From a virus, in the IMG/VR virus record IMGVR_UViG_3300047462_000282, positions 1 to 64,000 of that record: a stretch of DNA of 64,000 nucleotides. The stretch is one strand, 5' to 3'. The translations under genes and the position numbers were made by a program. A model generated the notes under the pieces. The model had not been told where the DNA came from and did not search any database. It was given only the letters and a program-made list of their open reading frames with translations. Shown here in pieces: positions 49,257 through 58,223 of the stretch. Numbering within the stretch: the stretch's first letter is position 1; every line of letters starts with the position of its first letter.

Positions 49257-49594
49257 TGCCATTTTCTATGCCATGTGCAACTAAAGGTTGTGGTAAAATT
49301 ATGGAGCCCTATCTAGATCCAAAGACTGATAAAGTATATTGTTCTTTGTGCGATGGAGAGCTGCCTAACATTACGCATTTCGTCAAAATACAGATGAAGA
49401 GCTTAAAACAATTTCGACAAAAATCTCCCAAGCCGTTTGCAATCAAATGTCAAAAGTGCGAAAAAGAAGATCAGCCAGTGATATCTGGTGACGATATAGT
49501 GTGTCCAGGGTGCAACAAGCCACACTCTCATTTGAGCGAGCCCTTCAAGATCATGTTGAGAGATAAATTAAGAACAGTAAATAAAGACGTGTAA
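49256..49594 (+). CDS. Hypothetical zinc-ribbon protein
   Basis: 112 residues with three or four CxxC-type pairs: CATKGCGK, CSLCDGE, CQKCEKE and CPGCNKP, forming two zinc ribbons. It sits between dnaJ and the primase core and overlaps dnaJ by one base. The primase core it precedes has no zinc domain of its own, but the CHC2 part is elsewhere (27680). Function unknown. Confidence 0.65.
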   Translation: MPFSMPCATKGCGKIMEPYLDPKTDKVYCSLCDGELPNITHFVKIQMKSLKQFRQKSPKPFAIKCQKCEKEDQPVISGDDIVCPGCNKPHSHLSEPFKIMLRDKLRTVNKDV

Positions 49595-49601
49595 GAGGCA
49601 T

Positions 49602-50378
49602 ATGCTAGATAAAATTGTGGAGTCGTGCAGATTCCTACTCAACAATTTTCCAGAAGCACAAGAGAGCCTATCCTATTTAGATTCTCGTATTAATAAAGAA
49701 AGTCAAGAACTGTTTCAGTTTGGTTACTTTCCTGGAATTCATAATTTGCAAGCCCTGACCTCCCTGGTTGGTGAGGAAGAGCTGCAAAAAAATGGTCTCT
49801 TATATCATAAGACCATTGAGGATTCCCTTTGTCCAAGAACAATAAGCTTTTGCTATTTTGAAGACCATCATTTAGTAATGCCCTTCCGTAACATCTATGG
49901 CAAGATTGTTGCTATGGTAGGCAGAAATTTACTGACGGATGAAGAAAGAAAAGTTGGTAAAATATCCAAATATAAGAATACAGCTGAATCTACTGAATTT
50001 AAGAAAGGTAATTTATTATTTGGTCTTTATGAAAATAAACAACATATTTTAGACCAAAACTGCGTCTATGTCGTAGAAGGTCAATTCGACGTCATTAAAG
50101 CTGTTGAAAAGGGATTTAGAAATGTGGTCGCATTAGGAACTTCTAATATGACTGCCTATCAATTTTCTGTCATCAGCAGATACACCAATAACATATTTTT
50201 ATTATTGGATAACGATGTTTCTGGTGAAAAGGGGAGGAAAAAGATAATAGAAAACTTTGGCAAATTTGTCAATATTCGTAATTTTTACATACCTGAAAGC
50301 TATAATGACATTGATGAATACATTACCAAGGGTAAGATTGGTAGTTATGAAGATATGTCTTTCGTTGTAAAGGACTAA
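49602..50378 (+). CDS. DnaG-type primase TOPRIM catalytic core (split primase, part 2)
   Basis: 258 residues. FQFGYFPGIHNLQAL and LVMPFRNIYGKIVAMVGRNL match the DnaG N-terminal core; then YKNTAE, LLFGLYENK, CVYVVEGQFDVIKA with the TOPRIM Glu (about 155-168), and LLLDNDVSGEKG with the DxD (about 205-216). There is no zinc domain and no helicase-interaction domain. With the CHC2 protein at 27680 it would rebuild a primase. GAGGCAT before ATG. Followed by a promoter-like gap. Confidence 0.88.
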   Translation: MLDKIVESCRFLLNNFPEAQESLSYLDSRINKESQELFQFGYFPGIHNLQALTSLVGEEELQKNGLLYHKTIEDSLCPRTISFCYFEDHHLVMPFRNIYGKIVAMVGRNLLTDEERKVGKISKYKNTAESTEFKKGNLLFGLYENKQHILDQNCVYVVEGQFDVIKAVEKGFRNVVALGTSNMTAYQFSVISRYTNNIFLLLDNDVSGEKGRKKIIENFGKFVNIRNFYIPESYNDIDEYITKGKIGSYEDMSFVVKD

Positions 50379-50408
50379 GAATTTACTTTAATTCCAAACC
50401 CTTATCAT

Positions 50409-50417
50409 TGATATATT
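50409..50417 (+). promoter_or_regulatory. GATATAT-motif promoter candidate
   Basis: TGATATATT in the 71-base gap before the sigma-like gene, 32 bases before ATG 50450. Confidence 0.45.
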
Positions 50418-50449
50418 CTGATTCAGTCTCTACTTTATAGGGGTTCAAT

Positions 50450-50890
50450 ATGACCAAAAGACAAAATCGTTCAGATCGTTACCAGTGGGTGTTGTTAGAA
50501 ACAGTTTGCTCAAATGACATGATGGAAGCGTTTTGTAACGAAGATAGTATCTACAATAGGTTAAATCCGTTTGAGTATAACGAAAACCTCATTGAACTGG
50601 AAGAACAACTAAAGAAAGAGTTTTGGAGAGTGGTAGATACACTACTTACCCCAAGACAAAGAGAAGTAATCCGTCTTTATGCGGATGGCTATACCCAAAT
50701 GGAAATAGCTAAGATGTTAAATGTTAATCAAAGTTCCATTACCAAGTCTTTGAATGGTAACGTGGACTATAAAAACGGTAAGAAGATTTACGGCGGAGCC
50801 CGTAAGAAAATTCGCAAGATCATCGAAAATGATGAGAAAATCAAGGAAATTCTCGCCAAAATGGCTGAGACTAGAGAAGAGAAATGGTAA
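50450..50890 (+). CDS. Sigma region 4-like HTH regulator
   Basis: 146 residues. LLTPRQREVIRLYADGYTQM, EIAKMLNVNQSSITKSL is a typical sigma70 region 4/LuxR-like helix-turn-helix (about 66-102), followed by a basic helical tail (ARKKIRKII). The N-terminal part does not look like sigma region 2. It may be a phage transcription factor for the late genes, since it is its own short operon right before the probable virion genes. GGGG before ATG, strong terminator after. Confidence 0.75.
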   Translation: MTKRQNRSDRYQWVLLETVCSNDMMEAFCNEDSIYNRLNPFEYNENLIELEEQLKKEFWRVVDTLLTPRQREVIRLYADGYTQMEIAKMLNVNQSSITKSLNGNVDYKNGKKIYGGARKKIRKIIENDEKIKEILAKMAETREEKW

Positions 50891-50915
50891 AATTACCAGC
50901 ATAGAATGTGTAAAG

Positions 50916-50950
50916 TGCCCAGTTTATTCGTAAGCTGGGCATTTTCTTTT
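50916..50950 (+). terminator. Rho-independent terminator with UUCG tetraloop
   Basis: TGCCCAGTTTA (50916-50926) pairs with TAAGCTGGGCA (50931-50941) around TTCG, one G-U pair; then TTTTCTTTT. It ends the regulator gene's transcript. Confidence 0.88.
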
Positions 50951-51014
50951 GTCCATAATACTACCAATAATTCTCTATGTATGGTAAGGCATATTCTGTT
51001 CAACGGGAGACGTG

Positions 51015-51467
51015 ATGTCAAAAAATTCGATAGATTACTCTGGTTTAGCACACAAAATCTACAAGAAAGCCTTTAAACTCAGCGAGGTTAAGGACCAGCT
51101 TGAGTCTGTGGCTTGGGATGTAGTTAGATTTAAGGACGGGGATAAGGGTGCTGATTTATGGCAAGTCCAAAGCGCAGAAGATGGTGAATACATCGTTGCC
51201 CTATACCAACCTGAAGAAGAAGAAAAGACTGCTTGGGAAGTAACCGTTAGTAAGACTGCAAGCGACTTGCAAGTCTCTTACAAAGGCGATCCAATTGTCA
51301 GATTGGCTGCTGAAAAACTAGGAATCCCACGCGCAGAGTTGCATGCGGTTCCAGGATACTTACCTTCTAAATTAGCTGCTAACAAGAAATTGGTCAAGGC
51401 TTTATTAAATGAGCTTTCCGAATCAGCTAAAAAAGAGGTATTAAATAAATACCCTGAGTTGGTTTAA
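51015..51467 (+). CDS. Hypothetical protein, probable virion gene cluster
   Basis: 150 residues from ATG 51015 with GGGAGA upstream. A beta-rich middle (EDGEYIVALYQPEEEEKTAW, EVTVSKTASDLQVSYKGD) and a helical C-terminus (LPSKLAANKKLVKALLNEL). It opens the gene run leading to terL, so a structural role is likely. No family recognised. Confidence 0.6.
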   Translation: MSKNSIDYSGLAHKIYKKAFKLSEVKDQLESVAWDVVRFKDGDKGADLWQVQSAEDGEYIVALYQPEEEEKTAWEVTVSKTASDLQVSYKGDPIVRLAAEKLGIPRAELHAVPGYLPSKLAANKKLVKALLNELSESAKKEVLNKYPELV

Positions 51468-51488
51468 CATTATAGAATAGGTGTGTAA

Positions 51489-53096
51489 ATGAGCCTCGAC
51501 AAAATTCAACAACTAGTAGGTTCTCTAGCAAAGTCCGTAGAAGATAACGAGAGAATAGCTACCCCAATTCTTGCCGCTAAGTTAGCCAAGGCAGTAGATG
51601 CTTACCCAAGTGACCACACTATCGGCGCAATGTCCAGAGTGGTTCACAAAATGGCATCCAATAACACCATGTTCATCCGCAAAGCGGAATTGAGAACGCT
51701 TTACAACAAACTGTATACTCGTAATACTAAGTTTGCTGAGTTGTTCCAAAATGAAATGGGTCAAGTAGAAGAGCTAAAAGGAGCTACTACTTATCAGAGA
51801 GACGAAGCAGTTCAAGTGAATCCATACGAAGTTGGTGACACTGTACTAGCCAACGCACTGCAAAGTGTATTCGACAAGCACCTACCAGTCAAGATGTACT
51901 CTCAACCACTAGCTGATAAGGCTATGGCATCTGTTGCTTCCACTTTGGATGCTTGGAATTTGAAGCCAAGTGCCATTGCAGTAAGTGATGGTAACGACAA
52001 GTTCATTGTAATTAAGGCTGATTACGAAACTCCAAAGGGAGTCACTAGCTTTTATGTTCCAGTAGAAGTCCAAAATAACAAGGTAGTTGAAGCCGAAGTT
52101 TTCATGGGAAATACTGGTCCACAAGAGTTGAACTATACCGCACTAAAGGCTTATCTAACTACTTTTGCTGGTAACAAGTTGTCAATCAGTGGCACCAGCA
52201 TTTTGAGCGTACTAACCACCGCAGCTTCTGAGAATCGCGAAGTTAGTGATGCAGAAATTGCTTTGACTAAGCTAAATGCTACCAGACAAGGTAAAGCTGA
52301 ATTCTTCCAGAATCAGATTGTTGGACAGAAAATTGCCGAGGCATCTAAGAAGGATGTTGAACTTCCAAAATACGATGAATTCGTTTCTTTTGAAAAGCAA
52401 TTTACTTCCGCATATGGACAAGCAGCGTTCCAATTTGGTGCTGACAAGGTTAAAGTTGCCAGAGACCACATTGTTAGAGAGCTAACTGGTTATGGTCACA
52501 AGAACCCTCAAGTTAATGTTGCTAAGAGTGATGACCATACTATTTTCTACAACGTCGCCTTAGACGCTGGCAGAGTTGGTTTCGTTGTTCCAGTCAAGCT
52601 AGCTGATGGTAAGATTACTAAGCCTAGCGTTATGTTGTGCAACGGCACCGTATCCTCATTCAACCAAGAAGGTATTAACGAGTTGTATGTCAGCAATGCC
52701 AGCGATTTCAAAGCTGCAGCAGCTGCATCTCCACAATTCGAATTGAAGCCAAGTGATTTGTTAGCAAACATCAGAAAAGCACTTGCCGAAGGCAACCATG
52801 CTAGTGCAGAAGATGCTTTGAATGTGCTATCAAGCGCTGGAGATGAGAAGGCTTATGCCACTGGATTCCAGCTATTCATGCAATGTCTAGCTAATAAGAA
52901 GGAAGCAACTGCTCCATCTCAATGTTCTAAGATGGTTAGAAACGCAAGCAGCGAGCACCCAATTTGCAGCCATACCGGCTTGCCAGTTCACAAAGTATAT
53001 CAAGACAAAGATGGTAACTGCCGTCCTCTTTACAGAAGAGGAATGGAAGAAACCTATGAGGGCGCGGTTTTCAATAACTCTAAGATCTTCGGGTGA
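51489..53096 (+). CDS. Large protein with internal duplication, probable structural protein
   Basis: 535 residues. Helical head (about 1-120), then two related beta-rich modules: TSFYVPVEVQNNKVVEAEVF (about residue 180-215) and VGFVVPVKLADGKITKPSVM (about 355-390), each preceded by a helix and followed by a similar turn. The C-terminus has CSHTGLPVHKVYQDKDGNC, perhaps a metal or disulfide site. Codon choice here is skewed to CTA and CCA. Position and size suit an abundant virion protein, but I cannot call it the capsid. Confidence 0.6.
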   Translation: MSLDKIQQLVGSLAKSVEDNERIATPILAAKLAKAVDAYPSDHTIGAMSRVVHKMASNNTMFIRKAELRTLYNKLYTRNTKFAELFQNEMGQVEELKGATTYQRDEAVQVNPYEVGDTVLANALQSVFDKHLPVKMYSQPLADKAMASVASTLDAWNLKPSAIAVSDGNDKFIVIKADYETPKGVTSFYVPVEVQNNKVVEAEVFMGNTGPQELNYTALKAYLTTFAGNKLSISGTSILSVLTTAASENREVSDAEIALTKLNATRQGKAEFFQNQIVGQKIAEASKKDVELPKYDEFVSFEKQFTSAYGQAAFQFGADKVKVARDHIVRELTGYGHKNPQVNVAKSDDHTIFYNVALDAGRVGFVVPVKLADGKITKPSVMLCNGTVSSFNQEGINELYVSNASDFKAAAAASPQFELKPSDLLANIRKALAEGNHASAEDALNVLSSAGDEKAYATGFQLFMQCLANKKEATAPSQCSKMVRNASSEHPICSHTGLPVHKVYQDKDGNCRPLYRRGMEETYEGAVFNNSKIFG

Positions 53097-53099
53097 TCT

Positions 53100-53990
53100 A
53101 TGAGATTGGCAAGGCTCGCTAAACTCTACGCTTGGAAATACAAGATCGCTGCCTCCCCAGCTGATTTAGAGAACGACTTGCGCCGTAAAATCATTGTGTT
53201 GTGGACTTATCCAAACAAGAATTTCGGAATTCTTAAGGCATGCGCTGAATCTGGTGCGGCAAAACCACAAACACCAAATGAACGTAAAGCAGTAGCTGGA
53301 TATCAATTCTGTAAACAATTATTGTCAATTATTGATTATTTGAAAGTTAATTATCTAAATATTAGTTTGCCAGAAATTAGAGAAGTATTAACCGACTTAA
53401 TTCAATTAATCAATTCTAATAAAGATATGAAATTTAGTTCTGATGGTGCGCCGTCTGAAGATGGAGAACCATCTGCAGTTCAATTTCCACATGTTTCTGA
53501 ATTAATTTTTCAAATGGTACCTATTTCTAAGAAGCATGATATGAAGCTTAGAAATGAACAGTTTGGCAAAGCTAAAACTGGTTTGGCTAGAATTATGAGT
53601 GTGGCTATTGGGATGATGGATGATATCCATGAACTAGAAAGAGTTGCTCCAGAAAAATTCCAAGGTTATCAACCACAAACAGAGGTTGATATTGACCAGC
53701 CAATGCCTGGAAGATTTGCTCCTCAAAGGGCACCACTGTCTGAATATGATATCATTGACTTTATTAGGCAGCATGGCAGTGAATATGGCATCTCCTCTCA
53801 AGAGGATTGGGGCACTGTTTTCCGTGATGACCCTCAATTAAAACAAGATATGACAACGGTTATTAATGCATTGAATAGAGGACATTATCCAAAGGATTCT
53901 GCAGATGTCAAGATGCAAATCGCTGAGATCATTAAGAATCACGAACAAAGAAAGTCTTCCAATGCCCCTCTTTTTGAGGACGTAGAATAA
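53100..53990 (+). CDS. Hypothetical protein
   Basis: 296 residues, three bases after the previous stop. Helical (KIIVLWTYPNKNFGILKACA, LPEIREVLTDLIQLINSNKD), acidic linker near 125-135, and a C-terminal helical segment (YDIIDFIRQHGSEYGISSQE). Probably part of the virion set. Nothing recognised. Confidence 0.55.
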   Translation: MRLARLAKLYAWKYKIAASPADLENDLRRKIIVLWTYPNKNFGILKACAESGAAKPQTPNERKAVAGYQFCKQLLSIIDYLKVNYLNISLPEIREVLTDLIQLINSNKDMKFSSDGAPSEDGEPSAVQFPHVSELIFQMVPISKKHDMKLRNEQFGKAKTGLARIMSVAIGMMDDIHELERVAPEKFQGYQPQTEVDIDQPMPGRFAPQRAPLSEYDIIDFIRQHGSEYGISSQEDWGTVFRDDPQLKQDMTTVINALNRGHYPKDSADVKMQIAEIIKNHEQRKSSNAPLFEDVE

Positions 53991-54002
53991 ACAGAGGCAC
54001 TT

Positions 54003-54722
54003 ATGAGAATCGCAGAAATGTTACAAGCTATCGCATCTTGGCTGGAAAGTCCAGACAATGAGGCTTTGCTATTAGCCGAATATCACGACGACAGCATGAA
54101 AGTTGTTGCCGAGAATTGTGTTCTTGCTGCCGCTCTTTTAAAGAGTGCCGCTGAACAAGTATCCGAAATGGAACCACCTCCAGAATCCAATTTAACTCCT
54201 GAAAACATCCAGGAAATTGCTAATCTTGCCAATGCTTTCGACGCTTCCGGTGATCCAGGTCTAAAGAAGCAAGCTTCTGTACTTGACGAACTACTACTAT
54301 CTATTGCAGCTCCGCCAAATGCTTATGCTGAGAGAAAAGATCTACAAGAGCAAAGATTAGTCGAACTAAAGAAAAAGTACGAGCAACCTCGTGAAGATTT
54401 GGCTGAAGCTAACTTGATTAACAAGTCAGAAAAGGCAATTGATAAAAGTGAGATGACCAAGAGATACAATATTTTGGAAGCTCCACTTAGCTCCAGATAT
54501 TGTCCAGATCATCCAGGCGTTCAAATTGCTCGTGTGGGTGAACACATGTGGCAATGCGAGATGGATAAGAAAACCTATAACTTTGAGACCGGTTTCGAAT
54601 TGAACAATGGTGCCAAGGTTCCAGGTGGTGACGTTGCTCAACAAACTCAGAACTCTCTTAACGTTCCATATCACGCTATCTTCGATACCCGTGAAGGCAG
54701 ACTTGGTTACAACAAGCCATGA
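54003..54722 (+). CDS. Hypothetical protein
   Basis: 239 residues. Helical head (MLQAIASWLESPDNEALLLA), Pro-rich turn, helical middle (RLVELKKKYEQPREDLAEAN) and a C-terminal zinc-ribbon-like piece with CPDHPG and MWQCEMD, of the kind that has a CxxH/C pair. AGAGG before ATG. Function unknown. Confidence 0.55.
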   Translation: MRIAEMLQAIASWLESPDNEALLLAEYHDDSMKVVAENCVLAAALLKSAAEQVSEMEPPPESNLTPENIQEIANLANAFDASGDPGLKKQASVLDELLLSIAAPPNAYAERKDLQEQRLVELKKKYEQPREDLAEANLINKSEKAIDKSEMTKRYNILEAPLSSRYCPDHPGVQIARVGEHMWQCEMDKKTYNFETGFELNNGAKVPGGDVAQQTQNSLNVPYHAIFDTREGRLGYNKP

Positions 54723-54731
54723 AGGATTTTA

Positions 54732-55490
54732 ATGAACAAACCAGCTTACAAAAAAATTCTGGAGCATCCAGATAAGGATGAAATTATTGCTAAGTTGGTG
54801 ACTGGTCAATCGCCTGCCGAGATACATGAATGGTTAAAAGCTAAATATACCAATGTAAGTGAATCGAAGTTTGTCTTAACTGAGAAACTTCTAAAGTCAT
54901 TTCAAAATACATATTTAGATTTCTATAATGATATTCAAGAAGATTTAGCTAAAACTAAAACGGCTCTGGCAACCAACACCTCTGATCAGCTAGATTTAGC
55001 AGTCAAGGGCAATCCAGCATATAAAGATGCTATGCTCAAGCTTGCCAATGGAGAGCTAGATGTTGATAGAATTTTAGCTAATTTAGCTATTAATATAGAG
55101 ACTCGTTTGTCTCAAATTTTTGATTATATTCAGGAAAATCCTAGGGATGTTAATACTAGAATAGACCGCTTGATCACAGAATATGCTGATACCTTGGGTA
55201 ATTTATTAGATAAATACCATAAGTGGAAGGAAGTTCGCCCTGATCAAATCATCCAGCACAACGTGACTTTGCAGGTCGTAGACCAGCATATTTCGGTATT
55301 TCATGATGTAATCAAAGAGGTTTTATCTCAAATGGATTTGGAAACTTCCCTATATTTCATGGAAGTATTCAATGAGAAAATGGCTAAGCTAAAGATGCCA
55401 ACTCCAGAAGCTCCGCCATCAACTGAGATGAAACTTGCTGAAGCTAAATTGCTTAACGAGACCATCAATAAGAAGATTAACGAGTCATGA
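54732..55490 (+). CDS. Hypothetical helical protein
   Basis: 252 residues, helical. IIAKLVTGQSPAEIHEWLKA near the start resembles a compact HTH (terminase small subunit-like heads sometimes look like this, but the likeness is weak), followed by long helices (RLSQIFDYIQENPRDVNTRI) and a coiled-coil end. It is a few genes upstream of terL. GAAGG before ATG; four-base overlap with the next gene. Confidence 0.55.
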   Translation: MNKPAYKKILEHPDKDEIIAKLVTGQSPAEIHEWLKAKYTNVSESKFVLTEKLLKSFQNTYLDFYNDIQEDLAKTKTALATNTSDQLDLAVKGNPAYKDAMLKLANGELDVDRILANLAINIETRLSQIFDYIQENPRDVNTRIDRLITEYADTLGNLLDKYHKWKEVRPDQIIQHNVTLQVVDQHISVFHDVIKEVLSQMDLETSLYFMEVFNEKMAKLKMPTPEAPPSTEMKLAEAKLLNETINKKINES

Positions 55491-57436
55491 CCAACAAACA
55501 CCACTCACCAATTATCGATATGCCATCCAAGGAACAATTGGAAATGGCTACTCGTCCATCTGATGAAGAATTGGTGTTGAATCCAGAAATGAAGACTAAG
55601 CTTGAAAAGTTGATGAAGTATTTTGATGAGGTGGGCATCGACTACTCTAAATTTGATCCAGAGTCCATACCTCACCTAGATTTTAGCAAAAAGGACGCAT
55701 ATCCAAATTTCGACCAATACATGCACATCCCTGGGCAGCACAATACCCAAAAGTGGTTGGCAGCAGTTCGTTCTATTTATCAAACGGAGAAAAGTGGCAG
55801 TGGTCGTGTAGATGCTATTCGTAAAGCTACTTCAGGTTGGAATATCATGGAGACTTATGACTTCTTGAACTGGCTAAAATATCATGAATCAGGAGATCAC
55901 TTGAAATACAAATTTGCACAACTATGGTATGAAAACGGTGCTCCCGGTTATTTTTTACATGTGAAACCAGATCCAGTCAAAGAGCCAGAACCACAAGTTA
56001 CTGGACGTGACATTGATTTCGCCAGAGACTCTGTTACCGAAAAGACTGAGCGTAAACAAATTATCGAGAAGCAAAGAAATAAAATCATTGGACGCTTGGA
56101 CTCAGCAGAAAAATTGCTAAGATCGCCTGATGGTCAAATCTTCTCTGGAAAAGAATTCGAATCACTACTGGAATCCATCTACGAATTAAAGAAGAGGATT
56201 CAGATGGTTAACAAGATTAGCTCTTCAACTAGATTGTATGAAGATATGATTGTGCGTCAAGCTAACGTACTTCAAAGGCAAGGTTTTACTAAGGCAGCAT
56301 CTGTACTACATTCTTTGGCTCAAAGCCCAGCACAATCTGGAGAAGAGGTAAAAGAGCAAGGTGAAGCAGGCGCTGGAAATGTAATTCCTCCAGCTACGCC
56401 ACCAGACGATCCAACAGGTGCTGGTCATCCAGGCGCTCCAGGAGGATTGCCATCTATGGGTCCAGGTATGCCTCAAAACGCGCCTTCTGATAGCGTTCCA
56501 GAAACTGGTCCTAACGAAAATTTTCCAGGCAATCCACAAGGTGGCGGAGGACAAGCTGCAACCACAACTCAAGCCCCAAACTCTTTGCCAGTAGAGCCAC
56601 AAAAATCGAAAGGCATTAGTGAGTTTTTGGAAGGCATGGAAACATCCAAGTTCACTACTGATGAGGGTGTAGCAGAAGATGATGGATTAGAAGTTGACGA
56701 CAACATCAATGTAGCTGACGATGATATGCTATTGGTTACAGAGGCACAAGCAGCTCCACCAGGACCAATTGATGAGCCAATGACTACAGCTCCAGCACCA
56801 GCACCATTGGATCCCGCTCCGATCCCAACTCCAAAAGCACCTGTTGCACCAGATGCTCCCGCAACCGAAGAGCCCTTGGAAGTAACTGAAGATGATATTG
56901 CTGCTCCACCAGGAGAAGCTGCAGTGCCCGCTGCTAGCGACTTTGATAACAAAGTTGATGCAGTATTTGCAAACATCACTGTTGCTGACGTAGTTGCCAA
57001 ACTAGAAGACTTAGCCAAAATTTACAAGACCAGAGAAGTTCCAAGACAACTTGGAATTGTAGATATGATGTTAGGCAGTCTTGGACTTGCCTCCTATTTC
57101 CCTTCTCTATCCGAAGCAACCAACAAAGCTCTTGAATCAAATAACTATATCTCTACTCGTTTGGAAGACATTTTATCCAAGCTACGTGGTGGTATGGCTG
57201 GTAATGAAATTGATTTGAAGGGCGGAGAGACTACTGAAAAACCAGAGGTGGCTGCACTTAAGGGAAAATTGCAACAAGATGAAGATAAAGAAAAGGCTCG
57301 TAAGAAGATGAGAAAAGAACAAGAAGCCGCCGAATTAGCTGGTCCTGCCAAGGAAACTCCAGAAGTAGAAATCGCAGAAGATTTAGGCGCCCCTCCAGCA
57401 GCTGCACCTCGTCCGCCTGTCGCCCCAACCGTATAA
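55487..57436 (+). CDS. Large protein with disordered Pro/Gly/Ala-rich centre
   Basis: 649 residues: folded N-terminal part (about 1-270; GQHNTQKWLAAVRSIYQTEK, helical bundle), a long low-complexity centre (about 285-490) of Pro, Gly and acidic residues, and a helical C-terminal block (about 490-620) ending in a Pro/Ala tail. ATGA overlap with the gene before. Such layouts occur in phage neck, scaffold or tegument-like proteins. No domain recognised. Confidence 0.55.
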   Translation: MTNKHHSPIIDMPSKEQLEMATRPSDEELVLNPEMKTKLEKLMKYFDEVGIDYSKFDPESIPHLDFSKKDAYPNFDQYMHIPGQHNTQKWLAAVRSIYQTEKSGSGRVDAIRKATSGWNIMETYDFLNWLKYHESGDHLKYKFAQLWYENGAPGYFLHVKPDPVKEPEPQVTGRDIDFARDSVTEKTERKQIIEKQRNKIIGRLDSAEKLLRSPDGQIFSGKEFESLLESIYELKKRIQMVNKISSSTRLYEDMIVRQANVLQRQGFTKAASVLHSLAQSPAQSGEEVKEQGEAGAGNVIPPATPPDDPTGAGHPGAPGGLPSMGPGMPQNAPSDSVPETGPNENFPGNPQGGGGQAATTTQAPNSLPVEPQKSKGISEFLEGMETSKFTTDEGVAEDDGLEVDDNINVADDDMLLVTEAQAAPPGPIDEPMTTAPAPAPLDPAPIPTPKAPVAPDAPATEEPLEVTEDDIAAPPGEAAVPAASDFDNKVDAVFANITVADVVAKLEDLAKIYKTREVPRQLGIVDMMLGSLGLASYFPSLSEATNKALESNNYISTRLEDILSKLRGGMAGNEIDLKGGETTEKPEVAALKGKLQQDEDKEKARKKMRKEQEAAELAGPAKETPEVEIAEDLGAPPAAAPRPPVAPTV

Positions 57437-57449
57437 TTGAAACAAATGA

Positions 57450-58223
57450 ATGAAACTCCGAGAACTACTCCACACGATGCAGGAAGTACAAAAGAAAATA
57501 GGGTCAGCTAAACCCTATATTTGTGGTGGTACGCCCCGCGATAAGTATATGGGGCACTTAGAGAATATTTCAGATTTGGATATTACTACAGGCGATAAGA
57601 CTGTAGACTATTTGTCTCAAGAATTTGCTATTGAACTAAAAAAGAAGTACAACATCACCAGAAAAACTATGGAAGATGGTCATAGCACTATCTTTGTGGG
57701 TACTCTGAAAATGGACTTCTCATCTAATTTTAATGTCCCAGGCATCGAACAAATTTTAGCTGCTCGTGGCATTCCCAATGCTACCGATATGCAAAAAGAG
57801 ATGTTTAGTCGTGACTTCACATGTAACGCTTTACTACTATCAATGGACCTAAAAAATATTGTAGATCCAACCAATAGAGGGTTTAAAGACATCAAAGAAA
57901 GAAAAATCAGAACTTGTTTAGATCCAAAAACCACACTCACTTCCAATAGAAATAGAGTGATTCGAGCCATTTATTTAGCTGCTAAGTTGGATTTTGATTT
58001 AGATGATGCTATTGTTGAATTTGTACAAAAGAATCCAGAATCGGTTAAAATTTCCACTGAGAAGTCCATGGTAGAAAAGCTAAATGAAGCCTTCAAGCGT
58101 GATGCCGATAAATCTAGCTATTTAATTACTAAATTAGGTCTATGGAATCATATTCCTATTACCGAAGCCGTATATCCTTACTATATGAAAGCAGTTAAAG
58201 GGAAAACCAATGTGCCCAAATAA
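57450..58223 (+). CDS. CCA-adding tRNA nucleotidyltransferase-like enzyme
   Basis: 257 residues, class II nucleotidyltransferase fold. YICGGTPRDKYMG (24-35) has the GG and RD pairs; ISDLDITTGD has the two catalytic Asp (42 and 44); RDFTCNALLLSMD and a following IRTCLDP segment complete the head and neck. It lacks the long C-terminal body of bacterial enzymes (about 400 residues). It likely adds or repairs CCA on tRNA; poly(A) polymerase is the alternative. Its placement within probable virion genes is unusual. Overlaps the next gene by 14 bases. Confidence 0.85.
   Translation: MKLRELLHTMQEVQKKIGSAKPYICGGTPRDKYMGHLENISDLDITTGDKTVDYLSQEFAIELKKKYNITRKTMEDGHSTIFVGTLKMDFSSNFNVPGIEQILAARGIPNATDMQKEMFSRDFTCNALLLSMDLKNIVDPTNRGFKDIKERKIRTCLDPKTTLTSNRNRVIRAIYLAAKLDFDLDDAIVEFVQKNPESVKISTEKSMVEKLNEAFKRDADKSSYLITKLGLWNHIPITEAVYPYYMKAVKGKTNVPK

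Noticed and set aside
54732-55490. Terminase small subunit
   Set aside because: The N-terminal helix-turn-helix likeness is weak and the rest is not typical; left as hypothetical.
56306-57351. Several minus-strand ORFs opposite the 649-residue protein
   Set aside because: They are composition-driven shadows of the Pro/Ala/Gly-rich coding strand with no ribosome sites.
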